NCBI GenBank assembly: GCA_937921255.1 | Contig: CAKZSO010000013.1 | Coordinates: forward strand, 45,495-109,494 | Direction: 5' to 3' | Source: Candidatus Bipolaricaulota bacterium | Lineage (GTDB): Bacteria; Bipolaricaulota; Bipolaricaulia; Bipolaricaulales; Bipolaricaulaceae | DNA: 64,000 nucleotides | In this document: positions 20,934 to 29,501 of the stretch, piece by piece | How the letters are laid out: each line of letters begins with the position of its first letter | Position numbering within the stretch: position 1 is the stretch's first letter | The notes under the pieces: model-generated | What the model was told of the DNA's origin: nothing | What the model saw: the letters and a program-made list of their open reading frames with translations, nothing else | The model's database searches: none | Made by a program: the position numbers and the translations under genes

Positions 20934-21011
20934 AGGCTCGCATGGTACCGCTCGGGGTTCGGGCGGTCCAACCGGCTTGGCGCCCCGAACAGGGACTGTT
21001 AGCATGAGGGG

Positions 21012-21599
21012 GTGCGGACGTTCGTGATGGTCAGCCACACCGTGCCCCTCGATGGGGAGTTCTCCCTCTCCGACCTCCCCGGCGGGGCGGGGCGGCTCGA
21101 CGTCCTGTGCCGGGCAGCGAACGACGCGTTCCTCGTCTCCCACGGGATCCGCAAGGAGGTCGCGCTTCACTTTGTGATTCGCGACCAGATCACGATCAGC
21201 CTGTGGGGACCTCGGCTCCGGCACCTCAACCCCGACGAGCGATCCACCGGGGCCCTGTTTCGCGAGGCGTTGCGAGCGGGCCTCGATCTCCCCGTCGGGG
21301 AAGAGCGGCCATCCACCCCGGGGATCACCGTGCGCCGCATCGGACTCGCGGGGCTTCTGGACGACCTTCGCACCGCAGGGAACGCGCCGGTAGTTCTCGA
21401 CGAGGGCGGGGATCCGCTGCGTACAGCACTCATTCCCGAACAAGCGGCGTTCATCCTCTCCGATCACCAGAACTTCACGCCCGCCGAGCACGCCCTCCTC
21501 GCCGGCCTGCCCCGCGTTTCCGTCGGGCCACGGGTGCTCCAGGGACACCAGTGCATCACGCTCGTCCACAACGAGCTCGATCTACGGGAGGCAGGATGA
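21012..21599 (+). CDS. trmY: TrmY-like tRNA (pseudouridine(54)-N1)-methyltransferase
   Basis: FSLSDLPGGAGRLDVLCRAANDAFLVSHGIRKEV, LNPDERSTGALFREAL, LSDHQNFTPAEHALL, QCITLVHNELD match the TrmY/COG1901 pattern; GTG start. Confidence 0.85.
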   Translation: MRTFVMVSHTVPLDGEFSLSDLPGGAGRLDVLCRAANDAFLVSHGIRKEVALHFVIRDQITISLWGPRLRHLNPDERSTGALFREALRAGLDLPVGEERPSTPGITVRRIGLAGLLDDLRTAGNAPVVLDEGGDPLRTALIPEQAAFILSDHQNFTPAEHALLAGLPRVSVGPRVLQGHQCITLVHNELDLREAG

Positions 21600-21850
21600 A
21601 CGATTGGGAGGTGCTGACCACGACCATCGGCGAGCCCCAAGCCCAGCTCGTGGCGAGCTTTCTGCGGGGGGAAGGAATCCCTATCCAGTTCAGAAGCCAC
21701 GTTCCACCGTCGGTGTACCCGTTCACGGTGAACGGGCTGGCCGAGGTGCAGATCCTCGTGCCGACAGCGGACCTCGCCCGAGCCCAGGAGGCGCTGGCCG
21801 CGTTCGAAGCGGGAGGAGAGCACGACGGCGGTGAGCACTCCGACCTCTGA
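21596..21850 (+). CDS. DUF2007-like protein
   Basis: WEVLTTTIGEPQAQLVASFLRGEGIPIQFRS...GLAEVQILVPTADLARAQEAL; 4-nt overlap with trmY. Confidence 0.7.
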   Translation: MNDWEVLTTTIGEPQAQLVASFLRGEGIPIQFRSHVPPSVYPFTVNGLAEVQILVPTADLARAQEALAAFEAGGEHDGGEHSDL

Positions 21851-22487
21851 GCCCGATCTTGGCCGATCCCCAGAGGCCCTCCTCCGCGAGCTTCGGGAGG
21901 AGGGGATTCACGATGCGCGGGTCCTCGCCGCGCTTGCCCGCGTGCCGCGGCACGCGTTCGTCCCCCCTCACCTCCTCCCCCACGCCTACGAGGACCGCCC
22001 GCTCCCGATCGGACATGGCCAGACGATCTCCCAGCCGTACATCGTGGCCCTGTCCACGGAAGCCCTGGCGCTTCGGCCCCTGGACCGGGCGCTCGAGATC
22101 GGGACGGGATCGGGGTACCAGACGGCGATCCTCGCCGAGCTCGCCGGCGAGGTGTACACCGTGGAACGGGTCCCCGAGCTCGCGGCGTCTGCCGAGGAAC
22201 GGTTGCGCACCCTGGGGTACACGAACGTTCGGTTTCGGGTTGGAGACGGGACCCTGGGCTGGCCGGAGGAGGCGCCGTTCGATGCGATCCTCGTCACCGC
22301 GGCCGCCCCGCGGGTTCCGAACCCGCTCCTCGCCCAGCTCGCCCCCGGGGGGCGGATGGTGATCCCGGTGGGGGGGAGGGTCAGCCAAGAACTGGTCCTC
22401 GTCCGCCGCGATGGGGACCGCTGGGTGCAGCGGCGGTTGTGCCCGTGTACGTTTGTCCCCCTGATCGGGGAGGAGGGCTGGACATGA
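21831..22487 (+). CDS. pcm: Protein-L-isoaspartate O-methyltransferase
   Basis: [52 protein letters not shown]. Confidence 0.93.
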   Translation: MSTPTSEPDLGRSPEALLRELREEGIHDARVLAALARVPRHAFVPPHLLPHAYEDRPLPIGHGQTISQPYIVALSTEALALRPLDRALEIGTGSGYQTAILAELAGEVYTVERVPELAASAEERLRTLGYTNVRFRVGDGTLGWPEEAPFDAILVTAAAPRVPNPLLAQLAPGGRMVIPVGGRVSQELVLVRRDGDRWVQRRLCPCTFVPLIGEEGWT

Positions 22488-23524
22488 TCGATCTGCGCTC
22501 AGATACCGTAACCCTGCCCACACCGGCGATGCGGGCGGCGATGGCCGCCGCCGAGGTGGGGGACGACGTGTACGGAGAGGACCCCACCGTCCGGGCACTC
22601 GAGGAACGCGCCGCCGACCTGTTGGGGACGGAGGGGGCGCTCTTTGTCCCGTCGGGAACGATGGGGAACCAAGTTGCGATCGCCTGCCACACCCATCCCG
22701 GCCAAGAGGTCATCGTGGAAGCGGGATCCCACATCTACAACGTGGAGCTCGGGACGATGGCTCGCTTCTCCGGGGTCCAGCCGCGGGTCCTCGTCGGGGA
22801 GCGGGGCGTGTTCACTGCTGACCAGGTCGCCGCCGCGATTCGCCCCGACCTCTACTACCTCGCCCCAACCGGGCTGGTGTGCCTGGAGAACACCCACAAC
22901 GCCGCTGGGGGGCGGGTGTGGCCGCTTGCTGCAGCACGGGAGGTCCTCGCCCGCGCCCGCGCCCGCGGGATCGCTGTCCACCTCGATGGGGCGAGGGTTT
23001 TCAACGCCGCGGTGGCCACCGGGACCCCGGTTCGCGAGCTCGCGAGGGGGTTCGACTCCGTCATGTTCTGCCTTTCAAAGGGGTTGGGCTGCCCGGTGGG
23101 ATCCGTCCTGTGCGGGTCGCGGCCCTTCGTCGCCGAGGCGCAGCGGGTACGGAAGGCCTTGGGCGGCGGGATGCGCCAGGCCGGGATCCTCGCCGCCGCG
23201 GGCCTGTACGCCCTCGACCACCACGTGGGCCGACTCGCCGAGGACCACCTCCACGCCCGGCTTCTCGCCGCGGGCCTCGCCACCCTCCCCGGTCTGTCCG
23301 TGCTCCCGCCGGAGACGAACATTGTCCTCGTCACGATCGAGGCGGGCCCGGACGCGGCGGCCCTCTGCGCGCGGCTCCGGGCCCGGGGGGTGCTCGCCTC
23401 GCCCGCCGGAGCGGGAACCTCCGCCCGGCAGGTGCGGATGGTGACCCACCTCGGGATCTCCCGCGCCGACGTCGAACGGACGGTTGACCTCGTGCGGGAG
23501 GAACTCCGCGCCCCGGGGGAGTGA
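22484..23524 (+). CDS. ltaE: Low-specificity L-threonine aldolase
   Basis: [67 protein letters not shown]. Confidence 0.95.
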   Translation: MIDLRSDTVTLPTPAMRAAMAAAEVGDDVYGEDPTVRALEERAADLLGTEGALFVPSGTMGNQVAIACHTHPGQEVIVEAGSHIYNVELGTMARFSGVQPRVLVGERGVFTADQVAAAIRPDLYYLAPTGLVCLENTHNAAGGRVWPLAAAREVLARARARGIAVHLDGARVFNAAVATGTPVRELARGFDSVMFCLSKGLGCPVGSVLCGSRPFVAEAQRVRKALGGGMRQAGILAAAGLYALDHHVGRLAEDHLHARLLAAGLATLPGLSVLPPETNIVLVTIEAGPDAAALCARLRARGVLASPAGAGTSARQVRMVTHLGISRADVERTVDLVREELRAPGE

Positions 23525-23602
23525 CGAACCGACCGTAGGCGCGGCGACCCTGTCCTCGGACCCAAGCCCGCAAGGGCGTAGCCTCCATCACGTGAGGCTA
23601 CG

Positions 23603-24346
23603 ATGCGTCTGATCGGTGCAGGTCTTGCGGTGGTGGGAGTATGCGTCGCGGGCAGCGCAATGTCGCTCTCGATCGCCTCGTCGGCGCACGGGGTGTGGTT
23701 CGACCTCCCCAGCCTGAACCAGTTCGTTCGCCTCACCAACCAGACCCTCGCCTTCGTGAACGAGCGATCCGGAGGTGATCCCGTTCCCCCCCTGCCCGAG
23801 CTCCGCCACGGCGTCGGGCTGAAGCTGGCCGAGGCCCTCGGGGGGATCGTGCGGGTGGGGATCCAGATGGCGGTAACGAGCGTTGCCACCCGCACCCAGG
23901 GCGCGTGGACAGCGGGAGAGACGTCGCACCCGGTGGACATCTCCCTCGAGGCAAGCCTGGTCGCGTTCTCGGTCGAGCTCTCGCTCGTCCTCATCCCGGA
24001 CGTCCTCACGGCGGGGGTCTCCGTCGGGGGAGGAGTATCCCGAATTCTTTACCGATCAGCGTTTCCTCGTAATCTGCCCACCGACTGGTCGCTCCCCTTC
24101 CTGCCCAAGAACGAGGACACGGCCTACACCGGAAGCGGGCCGCTGGGAACGATTGCCCTCGGGCTATCGCTCCCCCTCGGGCAGGGGATCGCCGTCGGGA
24201 TCGAAGCCGGGTTCCGGGTCGCCCCACCGTGGGTTCCGACCTCCGGCAGCGCCGTTCTAGACCTTAACGCCGACGGGATGGGCGACCCCGTGTGGTTCAC
24301 CGGCCTCTGGCTCGGGGTCATGGTTCGCATGGAGTTCAACCTGTGA
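23603..24346 (+). CDS. putative outer-membrane or exported protein
   Basis: Signal-peptide-like N-terminus, amphipathic beta strands, C-terminal ...VMVRMEFNL. Confidence 0.55.
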   Translation: MRLIGAGLAVVGVCVAGSAMSLSIASSAHGVWFDLPSLNQFVRLTNQTLAFVNERSGGDPVPPLPELRHGVGLKLAEALGGIVRVGIQMAVTSVATRTQGAWTAGETSHPVDISLEASLVAFSVELSLVLIPDVLTAGVSVGGGVSRILYRSAFPRNLPTDWSLPFLPKNEDTAYTGSGPLGTIALGLSLPLGQGIAVGIEAGFRVAPPWVPTSGSAVLDLNADGMGDPVWFTGLWLGVMVRMEFNL

Positions 24347-24357
24347 GGGGGTGTGCG

Positions 24358-24975
24358 ATGAAGAAGATCCTGTTGATTGGATGCCTACTGGCTGCGCTCA
24401 TCCTCGGGGGATGCACGCCGAAGTTCCAAGCCCTTCCGCCCGAAGCCCTGTTCGCGATCCGCCCCAGCACGGGCGTCGCTCCCCTCAACGTGGTGTGCGA
24501 CGGATCGCTCTCGTTTGCCGAGAAAGGCAAGCTCGTCGAGTACATCTGGGACTTCGGCGATGGAACCCGGGCCCTGGGGCCAATTGTGTCCCACACCTAC
24601 CGTCGGGGCGGGACCTACCGAGTGACGCTCGAGGTGTACGACGAACAGGGCTTGTCCAGCCGCCGCGTGAGCCAGGTCGAGGTCCAGTTCGCCCTCCCCA
24701 CGGCAAGCTTCAGCCATGCCCCGTGGCGGCCCGGCACAGGAGAGACGATCCGGTTCGATGCCTCCAGCTCCACCACGCCCAACGGGAAGATCGTCGAGTA
24801 CCGCTGGTCGTTCGGAAACGGGGATTGGGACGTTGGAGAAAAGGTCGAGTACATGTACTGGTACGGCGGGGCGTACCCCATCACCCTGACCATCGTGGAC
24901 GAAGTCGGCGCCACCGCCCAGGTCACCCAGACGATCGAGGTCCAGGGCGGGCCGGGCTGCTATACGGGAAAGTGA
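24358..24975 (+). CDS. PKD-domain lipoprotein
   Basis: Lipobox LILGGC; two PKD repeats (YIWDFGDG...HTYRRGGTYRVTLEVYD). Confidence 0.85.
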   Translation: MKKILLIGCLLAALILGGCTPKFQALPPEALFAIRPSTGVAPLNVVCDGSLSFAEKGKLVEYIWDFGDGTRALGPIVSHTYRRGGTYRVTLEVYDEQGLSSRRVSQVEVQFALPTASFSHAPWRPGTGETIRFDASSSTTPNGKIVEYRWSFGNGDWDVGEKVEYMYWYGGAYPITLTIVDEVGATAQVTQTIEVQGGPGCYTGK

Positions 24976-24985
24976 GAGGTGCACG

Positions 24986-25621
24986 ATGAAAAGAAAGACC
25001 GCATGGACGATCATCGCGATCCTCGGGGGGCTGCTGATCCTATCGGGTTGCACGCCCGACCCCGTGGGCCCTGCGAAGATCAGCGTTTCGATCGTGGCCT
25101 CCCCTGGGGAGGGAAGGGCCCCGCTCTCGGTCCACTTCGACGCCAGTCGGTCCGTCGATCCCCTGGGAACGCTCACCGATCACCTGTGGGACTTTGGCGA
25201 CGGGAGCCCCGTGGTGTCGGGCCGGGAAATCCAGCACACCTACGGGCGCGCCGGGGAGTACCTGGTGACGCTCGTCGTGGTCGGCCCGTCGGGGACAGGC
25301 CGCGGAACCACGTTCGTGCGTGCCCTGAACAACCCGCCGACCGCGTCGTTCACGTTTCTGCCCTCCGACCCGTTCAACGAGGAGCCCATCACGTTTGATG
25401 CCTCCGCCTCCTCCGATCCCGACGGAGACATCGCCCGCTACACGTGGGACTTCGGCGACGGGGGAACCGGCGAGGGGATGATCGTGCGCCATACGTACGT
25501 CCACCCCGGCGAGTTCCTCGTCATCCTCACCGTCACCGACGCCGCGGGCGCAGAGGCCCGGGCGACGCGTCTGGTGCAGGTCGGAGACTGCAGCACAGGG
25601 GGTTGCGGCAGACGGAGATAG
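24986..25621 (+). CDS. PKD-domain lipoprotein (paralog)
   Basis: Lipobox LILSGC; two PKD repeats (HLWDFGDGSPV..HTYGRAGEYLVTLVV; YTWDFGDGGTG..HTYVHPGEFLVILTV). Confidence 0.85.
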   Translation: MKRKTAWTIIAILGGLLILSGCTPDPVGPAKISVSIVASPGEGRAPLSVHFDASRSVDPLGTLTDHLWDFGDGSPVVSGREIQHTYGRAGEYLVTLVVVGPSGTGRGTTFVRALNNPPTASFTFLPSDPFNEEPITFDASASSDPDGDIARYTWDFGDGGTGEGMIVRHTYVHPGEFLVILTVTDAAGAEARATRLVQVGDCSTGGCGRRR

Positions 25622-25779
25622 AGAGCCCGCTTCCGCACTCACCCTCCGCGCCTCCTCCACCCGACTGGGGGAGGCGCTCCCCTTGGAGAAGGGAGGTACC
25701 CCCAAGGGGACGAGTCGCCGGTCGGGCGTCATTCCAAGACCGACCAAACCACGCTGGCGGGGGACCTTCGGCTGTGGGA

Positions 25780-27231
25780 CTACTCGTTGTGGGGAATCCG
25801 CAGGGTGCTGCCGCCGATGAACTCCCGCACAAGGTGGTCGCCGGGAACGAGGGCGCGGTCGTCCGCCTCCCATAGGGTCAGCCCCACCACGTCCGCAAGC
25901 AGGTTCCCAATCCTCCGATAGCGGATCCGCGCATCGAGGAACGTGTCGTAGGGCGCGATCTCGTCGGGTTTGGGCCAGATCCCATCAGGAAGGAAGAACG
26001 GCTTCAGCAGCGGAAGGTCGAACGGCATCCCCCCGTTCACCACGTGATCGGCGAGGCCCATCAGCGGGATGATCGAGAACAGTTCCCCGCTGCGCACGTA
26101 GTGCCAGTGGAGGAGGGTTCCCAGCGGCGGATGGTTGCGGTACTTGACGTCGCGCAACATCCGCCGCAGGAGTCGCACGTCGGTGAACTGCGTCATCCGC
26201 TCGCTCGTCCCGTCGCCCTCGTAGAGCATGTTCGCCGCCTCGATGTAGAGGTAGAACATCGCCTCCCGGGCGATCCCCGCCGTGAGGGGCGGGTACAGGC
26301 CGTGGAGGCAGTCGAGGAGGAGCAACTGGTCCTTCTTGAGCCGCACCGGCTTCGTCCCGACGTGGCGGCCTTCCTTGAAGCTGTAGATCGGCTTCTCGAT
26401 CGTCTGCCCGTCGAGGAGGGCCCGCAGGTGGCGGTTGATGGCCTGGATGTCGAGGGCCTCCGGGGTTTCGAAGTTGCGATCGTTGAGCCAGTCCGTGGGG
26501 TGCTCGACGAGCGGCCAGAAGTAGTCGTCCAAGTTGAGCATCAGGAACTGGAGGCCCTCGCGCGCGAGGCGCTCGAGGAGCTTGACCGTGGTCGTCGTCT
26601 TGCCCGACGACGACGGCCCGGAAACCCAGATCACACGCAGGTCGTCCCGCTCAGCCCGGGCCAACACCTTGCCCGCCGCCTCGTCCACCGACCGCTCGTA
26701 GCGCTCGGTCGCGGCCTCGACCAACGCCGGAAGCCGCCCCGAGCGCACGATCTCGTTGAGCCCGTCGACGCTGTCGCAGCCGTGTTCGCGGTTCCAGGCC
26801 AACGTCTCCCGGTGGAGCGGCGTGGGGTAGCCGTTCCCGACGAACTCGTCCATCGTGATCGCCCCCGCCCGCACCCAGTGCTTGCCCCACCGCCAGCACT
26901 CGTAGGCGTCGGCCACGGTGACGAACCCGAAGCTCCTCAGGACGTGGATCACCGTGTCCTGGATCTCCTCCACCGTGGGGGGGAAGTTGGCGATCCAGTG
27001 CCGGGGGTCGCGGTTCAAGGTCGCCACCACGACGTCGGCGAGGAAGGTCGCGATGTGCTCGTCGTCCCCACACGCGAACAGCCGGTCGTTCACGCCCGGA
27101 ACGTGATCGAGGGAGAACCCGCCTACCGACCGGACCGCGCGCAGAACGGCGTGGATGATCCGGCCCTGGTCAAATGGGACGAGCGACCGGTCGCGCTTCT
27201 GAACCTTGCGGATCCTGTTTTGCACCGCCAC
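25780..27231 (-). CDS. ATP-cone domain fused to uridine kinase-like P-loop kinase
   Basis: N-terminal VQKRDRSLVPFDQGRIIHAVLRAV (ATP-cone) then SGPSSSGKTTTTVKLLERL Walker A and YSFKEGRH..LLLLDCLHGL; likely GTG start 27231. Confidence 0.8.
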   Translation of the reverse strand: MAVQNRIRKVQKRDRSLVPFDQGRIIHAVLRAVRSVGGFSLDHVPGVNDRLFACGDDEHIATFLADVVVATLNRDPRHWIANFPPTVEEIQDTVIHVLRSFGFVTVADAYECWRWGKHWVRAGAITMDEFVGNGYPTPLHRETLAWNREHGCDSVDGLNEIVRSGRLPALVEAATERYERSVDEAAGKVLARAERDDLRVIWVSGPSSSGKTTTTVKLLERLAREGLQFLMLNLDDYFWPLVEHPTDWLNDRNFETPEALDIQAINRHLRALLDGQTIEKPIYSFKEGRHVGTKPVRLKKDQLLLLDCLHGLYPPLTAGIAREAMFYLYIEAANMLYEGDGTSERMTQFTDVRLLRRMLRDVKYRNHPPLGTLLHWHYVRSGELFSIIPLMGLADHVVNGGMPFDLPLLKPFFLPDGIWPKPDEIAPYDTFLDARIRYRRIGNLLADVVGLTLWEADDRALVPGDHLVREFIGGSTLRIPHNE

Positions 27232-27266
27232 GCCTGCATTATACCGTTCCCCGTTTTCCGTGATCC

Positions 27267-27291
27267 GTCCGCCGGGGGGCCCCCGGCGGAC
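27267..27291. repeat. 25-nt near-perfect palindrome
   Basis: GTCCGCCGGGGG-G-CCCCCGGCGGAC. Confidence 0.8.
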
Positions 27292-27354
27292 GAGGCACCC
27301 CTTGCCCATGATCCCACCGCACACGGCCGCGGCCAACAGCCCACAGACCACGGA

Positions 27355-28518
27355 CTACGAGATGGGCATTTCGTAGACCCGCCACGTCTTGTAGAGGCGC
27401 CCCCCCATTGCCTCGCAGGCCCGCAGGATGAGGTCGTTGTCCTCGAGGAGCATCGACGCCTCGCCAGCCCGATATCCCTTCCCCCACGCAATCGTCAGCA
27501 CCTCGTGGAAGAGGACGGCGTCCACCCCCAGCCGACGGTACGGCGGGCGGATCCCGAAGAACATCAACCGCGCCGTGCGGATGCGCCGCCGCTGGGCGAG
27601 GAGGCGCAGCGCCCGCAGGAGGTCGAGGTCAATCACTCGATTCCACCTTGGTCGGAGGACCACGTTGGGGTCTGGGATCGCCCCGATCATCGCCGCCAGC
27701 TCACCGCCCACGTAGGCGAACCGCACGAGGTCGGGGTCGGCGATCGCCTTCAGGCTTCGGGCAAGGGCCTCCGCCTCCGGCTCCGTGATCGGGAGGAACC
27801 CCCAGTTGTCCGCCCAGGCCTCGTTGTAGACCAGAACAAGCCGCTCTACCTCGTCGCGGAGCCGACCCATGTCGAGGGGGCGGGTCTCGATCCCCCGGCG
27901 ACTGCGCGCCGCCTCAACGATCCGTTCCAGGCGGGGGGCTCGGCCCTCCTTGGGCTGGATCCAGTACGCGTGGTAGTCCTTGATCTTGCCCAAGCCGTAC
28001 CGTTCGAGGAGCTCCCCGTAGTAGGGCGGGTTGTGGGTGAGCTCGACCGTGGGCGGAGTGTCGAACCCGTGGACGAGCACCGCTTGGTGCGACTCGTGGG
28101 TCGCGTTCGAGTACCCGCCCGGGCCACGCATCGCGTCCACCCCGCGCTTGGCGAGCCACGCCCGGGCGCTGTCGAGGAGCCCTTCAGTGACCGCGTAGTC
28201 CCGAACCGACTCGTAGAAACCAAAGAACCCAAGGTTCGTCCGGTGGTACGCGTTGTAGCGGTGGTTCACCGCCGCGGAGACGCGCCCGACGGCCCGAGCG
28301 CCATCCCGGGCCAGGAAGTGGGTGACCTCGGCCGTTCGGTGGTAGGGGTGGGCAGGGGTGAGAAGGCCGATCAGACCGAGGAGGCGGCTTCCGAGGAGGT
28401 CCGCGGTGAGGGGGGGGGTCCAATAGGAATCCCCACGGTGGATCCGCCACGGAACGGCGACGAACTCCCTCAGCCGGCGATCCCCAAGCGGGATCTCCTC
28501 GATCGTGATCCGGGCCAT
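27355..28518 (-). CDS. GNAT-like N-acyltransferase family protein
   Basis: IHRGDSYWTPPL, GRVSAAVNHRYN, GIRPPYRRLGVDAVLFHEVL; two-lobed GNAT-like protein. Confidence 0.6.
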   Translation of the reverse strand: MARITIEEIPLGDRRLREFVAVPWRIHRGDSYWTPPLTADLLGSRLLGLIGLLTPAHPYHRTAEVTHFLARDGARAVGRVSAAVNHRYNAYHRTNLGFFGFYESVRDYAVTEGLLDSARAWLAKRGVDAMRGPGGYSNATHESHQAVLVHGFDTPPTVELTHNPPYYGELLERYGLGKIKDYHAYWIQPKEGRAPRLERIVEAARSRRGIETRPLDMGRLRDEVERLVLVYNEAWADNWGFLPITEPEAEALARSLKAIADPDLVRFAYVGGELAAMIGAIPDPNVVLRPRWNRVIDLDLLRALRLLAQRRRIRTARLMFFGIRPPYRRLGVDAVLFHEVLTIAWGKGYRAGEASMLLEDNDLILRACEAMGGRLYKTWRVYEMPIS

Positions 28519-28565
28519 GAACGCCCATTATCCCTCGAGCGCACGGAGGGTGCCGGGGAGCCTCC

Positions 28566-28594
28566 TTGACGCTCGCGGGCCGTCTTTGTATAAC
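28566..28594 (+). promoter_or_regulatory. sigma70-like promoter upstream of tRNA-Ala
   Basis: TTGACG (28566-28571), 17-nt spacer, TATAAC (28589-28594). Confidence 0.6.
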
Positions 28595-28712
28595 CCATCA
28601 TCCGTTCGGGCCTTTTCCCGACCGCGTGAGAGGACACGCGGCACGACCGGGCAGCAGGGGGTGAGGGTTCCCGAACCCTCGACCTGAACCCGCAACGTGT
28701 GACTGTTCTGCC

Positions 28713-28789
28713 GGGGGCGTAGCTCAGTTTGGGAGAGCACCGGCTTTGCAAGCCGGGGGTCGGCGGTTCGATCCCGCTCGCCTCCACCA
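28713..28789 (+). tRNA. tRNA-Ala (anticodon TGC), CCA encoded
   Basis: GGGGGCG/CGCCTCC acceptor, CCGGC-TTTGCAA-GCCGG anticodon arm, GGTTCGATCC T-loop, ACCA. Confidence 0.95.
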
Positions 28790-28881
28790 GAAGTAGGGGT
28801 CCAGCCAACCCGGGCCTGATCCAGCTGTCCCGCCACACCGTCCCCCTCGGGGGGGCCCTGCGATGGAACCCTCCGTTCGCG

Positions 28882-29127
28882 TCAGCCCAGGAGAGCGTCG
28901 AGGCGGGCCTTGTCGAACCCAATCACGAACTCGCCGTCCACCTCGATCACCGGAACCCCCTGCTGTCCGGTCTTGCGCACCATCTCCATCGCCGCTTGGT
29001 AGTCCGCCGATACGTCAACCTCGGTGTAGGCGATCCCCTTCCCCTCGAGGTACTTCTTCGCCACACCGCACCACGGGCAGGTGGGGGTACTGTAGACGAT
29101 CACTTCGCGCTCGACTTTCTGGTCCAT
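28882..29127 (-). CDS. Glutaredoxin-family protein
   Basis: VIVYSTPTCPWCGVAKKYLEGKGI...QQGVPVIEVDGEFVIGFD. Confidence 0.9.
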   Translation of the reverse strand: MDQKVEREVIVYSTPTCPWCGVAKKYLEGKGIAYTEVDVSADYQAAMEMVRKTGQQGVPVIEVDGEFVIGFDKARLDALLG

Positions 29128-29417
29128 ACTGTTCCCTCCTCGGTCAGTTTCTTTCGGATTCCCGGCGGGAGAAGGCGCTTCACCACCGGGGTCAAGCTCA
29201 AGCAGTGCAGCCGGCCGTTGCGGCTTCGGGCCACAAGTCCTGCGCCTTCCAGGAGCCGCAGGTGGTACGAGAAGGAAGAGCTGCTCATCCCCAAGGCCTG
29301 AGCGATCTGGCCGCAGTGAGAGCCCCGGCGGGCCAGCAGGTAGCTCACAATCCGAACCCGCTCCACGCTTCCCAGGGCGGCAAACGCCTTCGTCAGCTCC
29401 GCGATCTCCTGGTCCAC
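29100..29417 (-). CDS. ArsR-family transcriptional regulator
   Basis: FAALGSVERVRIVSYLLARRGSHCGQIAQALGMSSSSFSYHLRLLEGAGLV wHTH; GTG start. Confidence 0.9.
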   Translation of the reverse strand: MDQEIAELTKAFAALGSVERVRIVSYLLARRGSHCGQIAQALGMSSSSFSYHLRLLEGAGLVARSRNGRLHCLSLTPVVKRLLPPGIRKKLTEEGTVWTRKSSAK

Positions 29418-29423
29418 GAAGGA

Positions 29424-29452
29424 ATTCTAGCCCCGCCCGCGATATGTTTCAA
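29424..29452 (-). promoter_or_regulatory. promoter of the arsR-like gene
   Basis: On minus strand TTGAAA (29452-29447), 17-nt spacer, TAGAAT (29429-29424), 6 nt, GTG. Confidence 0.7.
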
Positions 29453-29470
29453 CTGTAGTTGAACAGTTGA
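29449..29470. promoter_or_regulatory. putative ArsR operator (overlapping inverted repeats)
   Basis: TCAACTGT-AGTTGA-ACAGTTGA: 8-bp arms, with an internal TCAACT-GT-AGTTGA palindrome; overlaps the arsR -35. Confidence 0.65.
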
Positions 29471-29501
29471 TACGAGCTGTGCTGTGAGGTACCCTCGGCC
29501 C

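Noticed and set aside
26044-28569. 841-aa plus-strand ORF antisense to the ATP-cone kinase and acyltransferase genes
   Set aside because: Lies opposite two genes with recognisable motifs, low-complexity Arg/Pro/Val/Glu-rich composition; a high-GC antisense artefact. Same reasoning for 8150-9592(-), 13079-14530(-), 30013-31632(+), 15048-16202(-), 54602-56125(-).
28528-28836. 102-aa minus ORF containing GERDRTADPRLAKPVLSQTELRP
   Set aside because: Antisense of tRNA-Ala, a common mis-annotation.
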